Assembly: GCA_900551615.1 (NCBI GenBank)
Contig: URWN01000016.1
Coordinates: 1-33,644, forward strand
Length of the DNA: 33,644 bases
Direction of reading: 5' to 3'
From: an uncultured Clostridium sp.
GTDB taxonomy: Bacteria > Bacillota > Clostridia > TANB77 > CAG-508
In this document: piece by piece, positions 1 through 8,143 of the stretch
Layout: each line of letters opens with the position of its first letter
How positions within the stretch are numbered: position 1 is the stretch's first letter
Program-made: the position numbers and the translations under genes
The notes under the pieces: model-generated
Seen by the model: the letters and a program-made list of their open reading frames with translations, nothing else
The model's database searches: none
What the model was told of the DNA's origin: nothing

Positions 1-135
1 GCATTCCTCAGTTTTTTATTTAAGATTTTCTATTTTTCACTCCAATCAAACGAACAAAATCTCAAATATATATAATTCCCCAAGGTGAAGAGGGTGCCAC
101 ACAAACAATAATTTTACGGACTGTGAATTGTAACA

Positions 136-160
136 ACAAAAAAAGAAACCTCTTTCGAGG
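136..160 (-). terminator. Rho-independent terminator of the small membrane protein gene
   Basis: Read on the minus strand, a CCTC-GAAA-GAGG hairpin with a GNRA-type tetraloop is followed by TTTCTTTTTTT. It lies about 40 bases downstream of the stop codon of the minus-strand gene ending at 202. The remaining bases 1-135 show no gene I can support. Confidence 0.6.
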
Positions 161-201
161 AAAAGAATACATTCTTTTTTTAAAAAGCGGATATGTTTTA
201 A

Positions 202-474
202 TTACTTAAAAATTTTTACTAAAGCTATTAGCTTAATAATGAAATTAAAAGAAAATAAGATTGTAAACCAAAGATAGATGTAAATTCTATCATCAGAAAT
301 AACAAGTAATTTTCTAACAAAATAAATAAGTAATAAGGTTGTTAAAACAAACCGAATGACAACTGGTGCCAACGGACCAAAAAATAAAACAATAATAGAT
401 AAAGCTAGTACAACCAATTCCTTTTTAGTAAAAGGAAAGAGTTTTGCTAATGTTTTAACCGCTTTTTTTATCAT
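202..474 (-). CDS. Small hydrophobic membrane protein, unknown function
   Basis: A 90-residue protein with a basic N-terminus (MIKKAVKTLAKLF) and about three hydrophobic segments (roughly residues 20-37, 38-55 and 65-85). The start at 474 is chosen because GGAGG sits five bases upstream; an in-frame ATG at 486 contains this ribosome binding site and is therefore unlikely. No family is recognised. Codon use differs from the neighbours (T-ending codons, a CCG proline and a GTC valine), and residue 41 is an in-frame CGG (352-354 on the plus strand) that must be read as an amino acid, because a +1 shift would stop translation a few codons later. Together these suggest a foreign origin. It appears to be transcribed alone and ends at a terminator. 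Confidence 0.6.
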   Translation of the reverse strand: MIKKAVKTLAKLFPFTKKELVVLALSIIVLFFGPLAPVVIRFVLTTLLLIYFVRKLLVISDDRIYIYLWFTILFSFNFIIKLIALVKIFK

Positions 475-748
475 ATGAACCTCCAAAATCCCACAAGTTC
501 AATGCAAGACAGTACATTTATTATAATTCGCTGTACCAACGAATAATAACTATATTATACAATAATTTACATAAAAATGCAATGCGATAGAAGTTAAAAT
601 TAAGTTGCAATTCTTATTGAATTGTAAAAAATGAAAATAAAAAACAACTTGATTTATGTTTAACAATAAAAAAACAGCACATAATAAAAAAGAATGCTAG
701 AAAATATATTAATATGCAAATAGAATAAAAGAAAGGAAAGAAGCAAAA

Positions 749-1884
749 ATGGCAAAAAAAAGAAAACAAACAAAACAAAACAAAAAAATACTAACCAGCA
801 TAATAATAACAATCATAATAATACTAATAGGATATTACTTATACTATACATATTCAAACATAGAAATAACACCACAAAATTATGAAACACAAAGAATATT
901 ATCCACAGGAAATGAACAAACTGTGGAAAAGGCAGAAGAAAAAAGTAGAACAATAGCAGATACCTTAGAGAAAACAATGGAAAGTGTAGTAGGAATATCA
1001 AAATTAAAAGACAACGGAAACTCAATATTTAGTAGTAACACAGAAAGCACACTAGGATTAGGAACAGGAGTAATAATATCAGAAAACGGATATATATTAA
1101 GCAATGAACATGTAACAGGAGAAAAATACAGCACATGTTATATAACACTAGAAAATAGCAAAAAATATGAAGGAACAGTAGTATGGAGTGATACAGACCT
1201 AGACCTATCAATAACCAAAATAGAAGCAACCAATTTAAAATATATTAGTCTAGGTGACTCAGATAAAATAAGAATAGGAGAAACAGTATATGCAATAGGA
1301 AATCCAATAGGATTTGAATTCAGAAGAACAGTAACATCAGGAATAATAAGCAGTAAGAACAGAACAATAAAACTAGAAGAAAAAGATAAAGTATCTTACA
1401 TGTCAGACTTAATACAAACAGATGCAACAATAAACCCTGGAAACAGTGGAGGACCATTAGTATATCCAAATGGAGAAATAGTACGGAATAAACACAGTAA
1501 AAATAACATCAGCAGAAGGAATAGGATTTGCAGTACCAATAAATGTAGTAAAACCAATAATAGAAAGTTTTATTCAAACAGGAACATTTGAACAGGCAAC
1601 ACTTGGAATATATGCATATGACAAAGAAGTAATACCATATTTAAATAGTAATTTGAATTTTAATAAAGGAATATATATAGCACAAATAAATAAAAATGGA
1701 CCAGCATCAAAAACAGAAATAAAGGAAGGCGATATAATAACAACAATAGACGGAAACGAAATTAACACAATGAATGAATTAAGAGAATATATATATGGCA
1801 AAAAGCCAAATGACATTGTTAATATACAAATTGTAAGAGGAAAAATAAATAAAACAATATCAGTAGTATTACGGCAAAAAATAA
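749..1884 (+). CDS. htrA: HtrA/DegP-type serine protease with PDZ domain, needing two +1 frameshifts
   Basis: Membrane-anchored trypsin-like protease of envelope protein quality control. Residues 14-33 form one N-terminal transmembrane anchor. The catalytic triad is visible: His121 (SNEHV), Asp152 (DLDLSI) and Ser233 (GNSGGP). A PDZ domain follows (GPASKTEIKEGDII). The frame breaks after GEIV (residue 245) at CGG 1484-1486; skipping the C restores the family-conserved GINTVK and GIGFAVPI. A second CGG at 1872-1874 behaves the same: skipping C gives VVLGKK followed by TAA at 1882-1884, the usual kind of HtrA ending, instead of running on into an intergenic repeat. The product would be 377 residues, normal for the family. 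RBS AAGGAAAG precedes the ATG at 749. It converges with the M23 peptidase gene. Apart from the two CGG sites there is no lesion. Confidence 0.88.
1484..1486 (+). other. In-frame CGG, inferred +1 frameshift site 1 (htrA)
   Basis: Context GTA CGG AAT. Reading GTA (C) GGA ATA AAC restores the conserved Gly-Ile-Asn of the HtrA protease domain. Reading CGG as arginine gives a non-homologous tail ending at 1591. Confidence 0.8.
1872..1874 (+). other. In-frame CGG, inferred +1 frameshift site 2 (htrA C-terminus)
   Basis: Context TTA CGG CAA. Reading TTA (C) GGC AAA AAA TAA ends the protein as LGKK. Without the shift it would gain 14 residues encoded by a repeat-like intergenic sequence and stop at 1916. 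Confidence 0.7.
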
Positions 1885-1892
1885 GAAAAGTG

Positions 1893-1930
1893 ACCAATTG
1901 GGACGGTTCTAATTGACAGTCCCCTTTGTC
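1893..1930. repeat. GGGAC-type hairpin repeat between convergent genes
   Basis: The sequence around 1904-1926 contains GGGAC and GTCCC arms around a GGTTCTAATTGACA centre, followed on the plus strand by CCTTTGTC. It lies between the stops of htrA and the M23 gene and could serve as a two-way terminator. Similar GGGACAGTCC or GGGACGTTCC cores recur at 31129, 32385 and 32421, so this may be a dispersed small repeat. Confidence 0.5.
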
Positions 1931-2998
1931 TTACTCTTTTAAATTATACTTCCTAACAAAATCCTTAGTATCAGAATTATTCATAAAAACCTCAGAACGA
2001 TTTTTCATCAAAAACTCAATAATATTATAAACATCAATCCAAATCTCATTATTACCATCAACTTGAGATTCATCAAAAATAAGTTGCAAGCCAAAATGCA
2101 AATGAGGGACATTAATATTATTAACATTTTCTTTAGTACTATATCCAGTCATTCCTAAATAACCAATAACATCACCAGCAGTAACTTTTGAGCCTTCAGC
2201 AAGTCCAGAAACATATGGATGATTTTTTCTTAAATGAGCATAGTAATAATATCTTTTTCCATCTAAACTTCTAATACCAACACGCCAACCACCGTACTGA
2301 TTCCAGCCTAAATGTTCAATAGTGCCAGACTCAACAGCAATAATAGGAGTGCCAATACTCCCCATCAAATCATTTCCTAAATGAGTACGTTTAAAACCAT
2401 AAGATCTAGAAGCACCAAAGTCATCATAATGACTGAAACTGTAGTTTTTTGCAATAGGCAAAAAAGCTTTCAAACCATACCTATTTTCAAAATTAGTAGT
2501 ACCATCATCAGATGAAACTTCAATAGAATAATTGCCAATAAATCCACCCAAAACAGCAGAATATGCATTAAAATAATAGTTATAATACTTCATATTTTGA
2601 GTCATATCTTGCATTGATTTACCACTTTTTAATTGTTCAATTAACTTATCCAAATCATTCTGTTTAAAATTCTTAAAATTTCCACCATTTTTACAAGCCA
2701 AGTAAGACAGTAATTCTATCCAATTATATTTTATTTCTGAATCAGAATTATGAGAATCTATATCCAGTTTAGCGGTCTTTGATAAAGCATCAGCGGTTAT
2801 ATTAAAATCAACCCATTTAATAAAATTACCATCAGAAGATTCGGATATAGAAGAATTAGAATACTTATTCCAAAATAACTCAGGACCGAAATTAGCTGAT
2901 TTTGAAATAAAAATATAACTTGCTAAAATTATGATAATTAGTAAAATTGTTATTATAAAGTAAAATTGTTTACTTATTTTCAAGGTTTTTACAATCAT
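1931..2998 (-). CDS. Membrane-anchored M23 (LytM-type) peptidase
   Basis: A 355-residue protein with one N-terminal transmembrane segment (about residues 13-31) and a C-terminal M23 metallopeptidase domain (about 200-310), expected to act on peptidoglycan outside the membrane. Zinc-site motifs are present: H206 and D210 in RTHLGNDLMG, H255 in YYAHL, and H299-L-H301 in VPHLHFG. The central part (residues 40-195) is not recognised. The long N-terminal region and the SpoIIQ-like layout suggest a cell-wall or sporulation-type role, but this is inference. GGAGG lies seven bases before the ATG at 2998. There is no in-frame CGG in its 355 codons and codon use is host-like. Confidence 0.85.
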   Translation of the reverse strand: MIVKTLKISKQFYFIITILLIIIILASYIFISKSANFGPELFWNKYSNSSISESSDGNFIKWVDFNITADALSKTAKLDIDSHNSDSEIKYNWIELLSYLACKNGGNFKNFKQNDLDKLIEQLKSGKSMQDMTQNMKYYNYYFNAYSAVLGGFIGNYSIEVSSDDGTTNFENRYGLKAFLPIAKNYSFSHYDDFGASRSYGFKRTHLGNDLMGSIGTPIIAVESGTIEHLGWNQYGGWRVGIRSLDGKRYYYYAHLRKNHPYVSGLAEGSKVTAGDVIGYLGMTGYSTKENVNNINVPHLHFGLQLIFDESQVDGNNEIWIDVYNIIEFLMKNRSEVFMNNSDTKDFVRKYNLKE

Positions 2999-3148
2999 TT
3001 AAATTCCTCCAAATTAAAGAGATTTATTAAAATATATTAGAGTAAAAAAGCGTTTATGAATTTATATATAAGTTATATAATGTTACTAATATATAAAATT
3101 TAATGTGATTTTATAAAATATACAACTAAAAAGTGCTCTAAATAGTTA

Positions 3149-3177
3149 TTTACAAAAAAAAAACTTTGTGCTATAAT
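3149..3177 (+). promoter_or_regulatory. Sigma-A-type promoter of the ASCH gene
   Basis: TTTACA (3149-3154), 17-base spacer, TATAAT (3172-3177), followed by the GGAGG ribosome binding site at about 3183 and ATG at 3197. The very short leader implies transcription starts within the RBS region or a few bases before it. Confidence 0.7.
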
Positions 3178-3196
3178 ACTAAATGGAGGAAAAAAG

Positions 3197-3538
3197 ATGG
3201 AACATATATTAAAATTACAACCTAAATATTTTGATTATATTAACAATGGCACAAAAAGAATAGAATTAAGATTATATGACGAGAAAAGACAAAAAATTAA
3301 TATTGGAGATACTATAATTTTCAAAAAAGAACCAGAGTTAAAAGCTACTATGCAAGTTAAAGTTATAGGTTTGTTAAGATATAATACATTTGAAGAATTA
3401 TTTAGGGATTTTGATATAGAAATGATGGCTGATAAATCAATGACAAAGAAAGAATTATTAAGTGTATTAGAAGAATTTTATACACCAGAAAAACAAAAAA
3501 AATATGGTGTTGTCGGAATACGAATTGAAAAAATATAA
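3197..3538 (+). CDS. ASCH-domain protein
   Basis: A 113-residue single-domain ASCH protein. It starts with LKLQPKYFDYI and carries the typical NGTKRIELRLYDEKR block followed by GDTIIF; the domain ends in GVVGIRIEKI. ASCH domains resemble PUA folds and are thought to bind RNA or act as small hydrolases of modified nucleosides; the exact substrate is not visible. It has its own promoter and a strong terminator, so it is a single-gene unit. The gene on the opposite strand (3599-4417) carries a second, distant ASCH domain with different codon use. Confidence 0.85.
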   Translation: MEHILKLQPKYFDYINNGTKRIELRLYDEKRQKINIGDTIIFKKEPELKATMQVKVIGLLRYNTFEELFRDFDIEMMADKSMTKKELLSVLEEFYTPEKQKKYGVVGIRIEKI

Positions 3539-3542
3539 TAAC

Positions 3543-3585
3543 AAAACACTCAAAAATGCATTTGAATTTTTGAGTGTTTTATTTT
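3543..3585 (+). terminator. Rho-independent terminator after the ASCH gene
   Basis: Perfect 15-base inverted repeat (3543-3557 and 3566-3580, core ACACTCAAAAAT) with an 8-base loop and T-rich tail. The A-rich left arm means it could also work for the minus-strand gene. Confidence 0.85.
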
Positions 3586-3598
3586 GACGGATTGAAAA

Positions 3599-4417
3599 CT
3601 ATTCGGTAAGTTCTCCATTGTACACTAACTCATGAGAATGGTTATTATAATAGCCTTTACTCATAGTTTGAGTCAACTTCCAATTGTATTTATTAATAAA
3701 AGGCTCAAACATTGAAACTTTGTAGTCTGCAATTGTTATAAGAGGCTTGGTAGTACCAAGGTACTTAAAAGCATACTTCAACATCTTGTCTGCAACATGT
3801 TTTCCGCGGTAGTTTTCAACTACAAGAAAAGTGCAGATCTTGATTTCAGTGTCATCCTTTTTCAAAAATACTACACCAGCTACATTATTATTAATTGTGC
3901 AAATAACAATTTCGCCAGTACCATTAAATACTCTAGGAACTTCTTTTGACCAATACCACTCAAAATGCTTAGGATAATCTTTGCGTATGCAATCCGTAGC
4001 AAAATAAGCCTTTTGTGCAAATTTAATAAATAGCTTATGATTGTTAATAAGAGAACTTAATGTGTAAATTTTCATATTATTTGTCTGTTTCCGAAGTTCA
4101 AATACATAAACTCCCAAAGCTTCTTTATCTTCAGGATAAATTTCCTGATACATTTCCAAAGCTTTATACTTGGTAACGCCAGGAATTGCTTTAGAAGAAT
4201 CTTCGTTGTCTAGCATGTCAGGAAAATCTTCATAGCGAGTTACACGGATAACATCAAACTTGATATTAGAATAATCTGAAAAAGTGATAGTATCACCTTT
4301 TTGAACTTTTTTAATAAAAGGATATCCAACCCTTACTTCAAGGGTTTTAGTTCCATAGTTGATTAAATCATAATTTTCCCGTTTGATTTTCCAGTTCCAG
4401 TTATAGGGTTTAGCCAT
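3599..4417 (-). CDS. ASCH domain fused to GNAT acetyltransferase, foreign-looking
   Basis: A 272-residue two-domain protein. Residues 7-110 are an ASCH domain (KIKRENYDLI, YGTKTLEVRV, GDTITFS). Residues 115-272 are a GNAT N-acetyltransferase with the acetyl-CoA-binding loop ENYRGKHVADKML. Codon use is unlike the neighbours: CGT, CGC and CGG arginines and CAG, CTG-type codons, suggesting horizontal transfer. Two in-frame CGG codons (residue 13, plus-strand 4379-4381; residue 109, 4091-4093) have to be discussed. The first must be sense. The second lies at the domain border; a +1 shift there would stop at a TGA overlapping an ATG (Met115) that begins the GNAT domain. The start at 4417 has only a weak upstream AAGGA, about 13 bases away. 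Confidence 0.82.
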   Translation of the reverse strand: MAKPYNWNWKIKRENYDLINYGTKTLEVRVGYPFIKKVQKGDTITFSDYSNIKFDVIRVTRYEDFPDMLDNEDSSKAIPGVTKYKALEMYQEIYPEDKEALGVYVFELRKQTNNMKIYTLSSLINNHKLFIKFAQKAYFATDCIRKDYPKHFEWYWSKEVPRVFNGTGEIVICTINNNVAGVVFLKKDDTEIKICTFLVVENYRGKHVADKMLKYAFKYLGTTKPLITIADYKVSMFEPFINKYNWKLTQTMSKGYYNNHSHELVYNGELTE

Positions 4418-4465
4418 AACATCAACACCGTCCTTTCATAAAAAATATATTTTTAAAGCTACAAT

Positions 4466-4518
4466 ATACTGTAATTTACAGTATAACTGTATTATATCAT
4501 AAATAACAAAGAATGCAA
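4466..4518 (-). promoter_or_regulatory. Promoter with overlapping palindromic operator
   Basis: On the minus strand TTGCAT (4513-4518), 16-base spacer and TATAAT (4491-4496) precede the ASCH-GNAT gene. Just downstream, spanning the expected transcription start, is the perfect 19-base palindrome ATACTGTAA-T-TTACAGTAT (4466-4484). Its position suggests a repressor operator; the regulator is unknown. Confidence 0.65.
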
Positions 4519-4727
4519 ATTATTACGTAAATAACAGCACTGAGAAATAAATATTAAAATTAAAAAATCAAGATAGATATCAACGATAACCTAAAAGTTA
4601 TTTGTTTGTTAGAAAAATAGTAATTTATTGGTAAAAATAAATTATAAAATTTTATAAATATTATAGACAAAATAAAGATAATATTGTAGAATAATTGTCA
4701 TAGGAAATGATAAGAAATTACATAAAT

Positions 4728-4818
4728 AAAAAAGCTCACATCTGTAATTTGAAGATTTAGATGTGAATTTTTTACACTATATCGGCAAAACCACGTTTGT
4801 GGATTTGTTATTTCCGAT
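4728..4818 (-). ncRNA. Predicted small RNA of about 90 nt
   Basis: Downstream of a good minus-strand promoter there is no open reading frame, but two hairpins. The first pairs ATATCGG (4814-4820) with CCGATAT (4779-4785 on the plus strand) around an inner CCAC/GTGG stem. The second is TCACATCT/AGATGTGA (4759-4766 with 4736-4743), followed by GCTTTTTT, a classic terminator. The whole unit is promoter, structured RNA and terminator. I do not recognise the RNA family. Confidence 0.55.
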
Positions 4819-4822
4819 ATTT

Positions 4823-4852
4823 ATTATAGTCTATTTATATGTAAAAAGTCAA
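4823..4852 (-). promoter_or_regulatory. Promoter of the predicted small RNA
   Basis: Minus strand TTGACT (4847-4852), 18-base spacer, TATAAT (4823-4828). The rest of the 4418-4971 intergenic stretch holds only this unit, the operator at 4466 and AT-rich sequence. Confidence 0.65.
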
Positions 4853-4971
4853 GAAATATTATAAAATTTCCAGCTGAAAATTAGGCAAATACAACCATAA
4901 GTGAAAAATGTAAATTGCAAGGTACTTTTTTAAAGTTTAAATGATTAATAAAAAAGGAAGGAAGAAAAAAT

Positions 4972-5433
4972 ATGAATAAATACATGAAAATTGCAAAAGA
5001 AAACGCAGACAACGGAATAGCAAATAAAGAAGGAGGACCATTTGGAGCCGTAATAACAGACAAAGAAGGCAACATAATATCAAATGGAAATAACAGAGTA
5101 CTAAAAAATAATGATCCCACAGCACATGCAGAAGTAGTAGCAATTAGAGAAGCATGCAAAAAACTAAACACATATGATTTATCAGAATGCATTTTATACA
5201 CATCATGTGAACCATGTCCAATGTGCTTATCAGCAATAATATGGGCAAACATAAAAGAAGTCTACTATGGATGCACAAAAGAAGATGCAGGAAACATAGG
5301 ATTCAGAGATGATATCATTTATGATTATCTAAAAGGCAACAACAAAGATTTAATACATCTAACACACTTAGATAGAGAAGAATGTTTAAAAACATTTGAA
5401 AAATATAAAAAAGAAAATGGAACTATATATTAA
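4972..5433 (+). CDS. guaD: Guanine deaminase, cytidine-deaminase fold
   Basis: A 153-residue zinc deaminase that closely follows the Bacillus GuaD pattern, converting guanine to xanthine in purine salvage. Zinc and proton-transfer residues are visible: His52 and Glu54 in TAHAEV, and Cys82 and Cys85 in PCPMC. EGGPFGAVI and NDPTAHAE are diagnostic blocks that separate it from the tRNA deaminase TadA. AAGGAAGG is placed well before the ATG. The downstream 834-residue deaminase-like gene follows after 84 bases on the same strand with no obvious terminator, so the two probably share a transcript and a nucleotide-metabolism theme. Confidence 0.88.
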   Translation: MNKYMKIAKENADNGIANKEGGPFGAVITDKEGNIISNGNNRVLKNNDPTAHAEVVAIREACKKLNTYDLSECILYTSCEPCPMCLSAIIWANIKEVYYGCTKEDAGNIGFRDDIIYDYLKGNNKDLIHLTHLDREECLKTFEKYKKENGTIY

Positions 5434-5517
5434 AAAGTAGACATAAAGCATTGAAAAGAAACAAAAACTATGATAAAATATTGAATTAACTATTAAAAGA
5501 AACGGAGAAAAAATAAA

Positions 5518-8022
5518 ATGGAAAATTCAAAAATAATAAACAAATTTTATCTAGATAAAGAAAAAGATATAATAATAAACCTATATCAAACAAATGAAGA
5601 TGAACTAACATATATATTAGAAACACCAAACCATGGAACGGGAAACCTAATAACAAACCTAGCAAAAATATGTAATCTAGAAACAACAAAAAACGAAAAA
5701 AATATGAAAATTATAAAAGGAACAATACCAGCAAGTATAAATGGAGACAATGAAGAAGTTTACATATTTAGACTAGGAGGAATAAAAATAGCAAACATAT
5801 ACACAGACGGAAGAATAGAAATAAAAGCAACAATACCAGCAATAAGCAAAACACTAATGTCACAAACAAAAAAATACAATCTAGACATCAATCAAACACT
5901 AGTAAAATCATACATACTAAAAAAAGCAAAATTCAGAACAGACTTACATACACATATGAATGCAAACTTATCAGCAGACTGTTTAATAGCATTAGGAATA
6001 AAACACCAAGTTAGATATCCGTTATATTATATTAAAAAAATTAATTTAAAAATAACAAAAGAGCAAGAAAAAGAAATATATGAACAAAGAAAAGAAGTTG
6101 AAAAACAATTTGAAAACTCAGAATTACAAGGAAAATATCTAACAAGAAGAATAGATGATAACACATTCATAAACTTTGCAGACTTAATATTAAACAACCT
6201 AGAAAATGCAGATGAAAATATACAAAAAATAAGAAAAAGCTTAGAAATATTAAAAGACGGACAAGCAGTATTCACAAATCTTGAAAAACTATATTTATAT
6301 AGATATGTTTTTGCAAGAGGAATAGAAAGCGAAGAAAAAATAAATCTAGAAAAAAATAAAATAGAACAAATTCCAGATAAAGAAATAAAAGAAATACTAA
6401 ATAAAATGATAGAAGATTCAAAAGAAAACAGTCCATATGCAAAAAACAATTTAAGACAAGACAAATTGTTATGGATAGCAAGAGAATATAAAAAACAAGG
6501 GATATATTATATAGAAATTGCAGATAGTCATTTATGTGAAAAGGGAATGAAATCAATAAGCCTATTAGAAGATGTACATGGAATAATGCCACAAATAGAA
6601 AAAGAAACAGGAGTAAAAATCAGATTTTTAGCAGCAATAAGAAGAATTCCACTTACAATAATAAAAGATGCAAAAACAAGTAGTAACTATTTAAGAGAAA
6701 ACCTAAATGTACTAAAAGCAGTATCCAAAAGCCCATATGTAGTAGGAAGTGACTTTATAGGAGAAGAAATAAATGATATATCAGAACTAAAACCAGCAAT
6801 AGAAGAAATTGTCCAATATGCATGCAATGAATACAATGGATATACAATAAGAATACATGCTGGTGAAAATGATAGCTTAAAGGATAATGTAAGAAAATCA
6901 ATTGAATGTGTAAAACAAAGTCTAAAGCCAGGACAAAAAATGCCAAGAATAAGAATAGGACATGGATTATATACAGCAAAGTTAGACTCAAAAGAAGGCC
7001 AAAAACTAATCCAAGAAATAAAAGAGGCAGGTGCTGTACTAGAATTTCAATTAACCTCAAATGTAAGATTAAATAATTTAAGCAACCTAAAAAATCATCC
7101 AATAAAAAAATATCTAGATAATGACATTAAATGTGTTCAAGGAACAGATGGTGGAGGATGTTATGGAACAGATACGGTTGATGAACAACTTGCAATACAA
7201 AATTTGTTAGGATTAAGTAATGATGATTTCCTAAAAATGAGAAAAGTTGAAGATGAAATAATAGAACATGAAAACAAATACTTTGAAGAAAAAAGTAAAA
7301 AATTCAACGAATTTTTAGCAGGAAGAACAATAAGAGAAGCTATATTAGAATTAGAAGATAAAATAGAAGAAGAAAACAAAAACAATTGTATACCATTAAG
7401 AATAAATCATAACATTGAATCAGAAAAGATATTAAAAAACAAAATAAAAAAATTGCCAGAAGACAAAATACCAATAATAATTGCAGGAGGAAGTTTTAAC
7501 GCAAAAAATAGAGTAACACAAACAACAGAAGCAGGAATACAAATGTTAGAAGAATTAATACAAAAGATAGATAATAAGAAAGTGTATTTTGTAATTGGAC
7601 ATAAAATGGAAGGATATGAAAAAGCAATAATAGACATATCAAAAAAATTACACAAAAAATTTGAAGTATGTGCAATTATCCCTAAAATGATATCAACAGA
7701 AGAGGCTAATAAACTTATGGATACAGCGATTACAGGAATTCGAATATCAACAGAAAATGAAGGATTGGGAATATATAAAAGTTTTAACTATGAAATATTT
7801 GAAAGAAGAAGTTCAGTAGTTATTGCATTTGATGGTAATTCGCCAGTTTCAAACCTAATACAAGAAGCTAAAAATGGAAAAGGTAAAGCAAAAATATATG
7901 TAAATGAAGACAATTACAATCTAAGAGTAAAAGCAAAAACTTTACAAGGATATGTAACATCATTCAAAATGGGAGATAATATTATTAATAAAATTTTAGA
8001 AGATAATATCGAACTAATTTAA
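5518..8022 (+). CDS. Adenosine deaminase-like protein with C-terminal Rossmann (possibly SLOG-like) domain
   Basis: An 834-residue protein, more than twice the length of classic adenosine deaminase. Residues 1-140 are not recognised. Residues about 142-560 form an ADA/AMP-deaminase-type amidohydrolase: His144 and His146 (DLHTHM), His447 and Glu450 (HAGEND), His482 (IGHG) and Asp544 (GTDGGG), so all metal and catalytic positions are present. Residues about 650-834 begin with IPIIIAGGSF and contain VYFVIGHKMEGYEKA and SSVVIAFDGNSP, which looks like a nucleotide-binding Rossmann domain of the SLOG/DprA-LOG type; that assignment is inference. It follows guaD. No in-frame CGG in 834 codons. Start ATG has a weak GGAG. 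Confidence 0.75.
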   Translation: MENSKIINKFYLDKEKDIIINLYQTNEDELTYILETPNHGTGNLITNLAKICNLETTKNEKNMKIIKGTIPASINGDNEEVYIFRLGGIKIANIYTDGRIEIKATIPAISKTLMSQTKKYNLDINQTLVKSYILKKAKFRTDLHTHMNANLSADCLIALGIKHQVRYPLYYIKKINLKITKEQEKEIYEQRKEVEKQFENSELQGKYLTRRIDDNTFINFADLILNNLENADENIQKIRKSLEILKDGQAVFTNLEKLYLYRYVFARGIESEEKINLEKNKIEQIPDKEIKEILNKMIEDSKENSPYAKNNLRQDKLLWIAREYKKQGIYYIEIADSHLCEKGMKSISLLEDVHGIMPQIEKETGVKIRFLAAIRRIPLTIIKDAKTSSNYLRENLNVLKAVSKSPYVVGSDFIGEEINDISELKPAIEEIVQYACNEYNGYTIRIHAGENDSLKDNVRKSIECVKQSLKPGQKMPRIRIGHGLYTAKLDSKEGQKLIQEIKEAGAVLEFQLTSNVRLNNLSNLKNHPIKKYLDNDIKCVQGTDGGGCYGTDTVDEQLAIQNLLGLSNDDFLKMRKVEDEIIEHENKYFEEKSKKFNEFLAGRTIREAILELEDKIEEENKNNCIPLRINHNIESEKILKNKIKKLPEDKIPIIIAGGSFNAKNRVTQTTEAGIQMLEELIQKIDNKKVYFVIGHKMEGYEKAIIDISKKLHKKFEVCAIIPKMISTEEANKLMDTAITGIRISTENEGLGIYKSFNYEIFERRSSVVIAFDGNSPVSNLIQEAKNGKGKAKIYVNEDNYNLRVKAKTLQGYVTSFKMGDNIINKILEDNIELI

Positions 8023-8082
8023 GCATAAGTTTTAAATTGTAACATTGTAATTAATATTATCATAAATGGAATAAAATAATTA

Positions 8083-8111
8083 TTTACATTATAGTATTAA
8101 AATGATATAAT
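8083..8111 (+). promoter_or_regulatory. Promoter of the alpha/beta hydrolase gene
   Basis: TTTACA (8083-8088), 17-base spacer, TATAAT (8106-8111), 32 bases before the ATG. The RBS AAAGGAGG follows. Confidence 0.7.
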
Positions 8112-8143
8112 AGTACAGCAAAAAATCAAAGGAGGACTTAGAA

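Noticed and set aside
60..135. Possible T-box leader around AGGGTGCCAC at 88-98
   Set aside because: The invariant TGGNACC antiterminator sequence is not present and no aminoacyl-tRNA synthetase or amino acid gene follows.
4972..5433. tRNA adenosine deaminase TadA
   Set aside because: The EGGPFGAVI start, the NDPTAHAEV block and the GFRDD-type C-terminal part fit guanine deaminase better.
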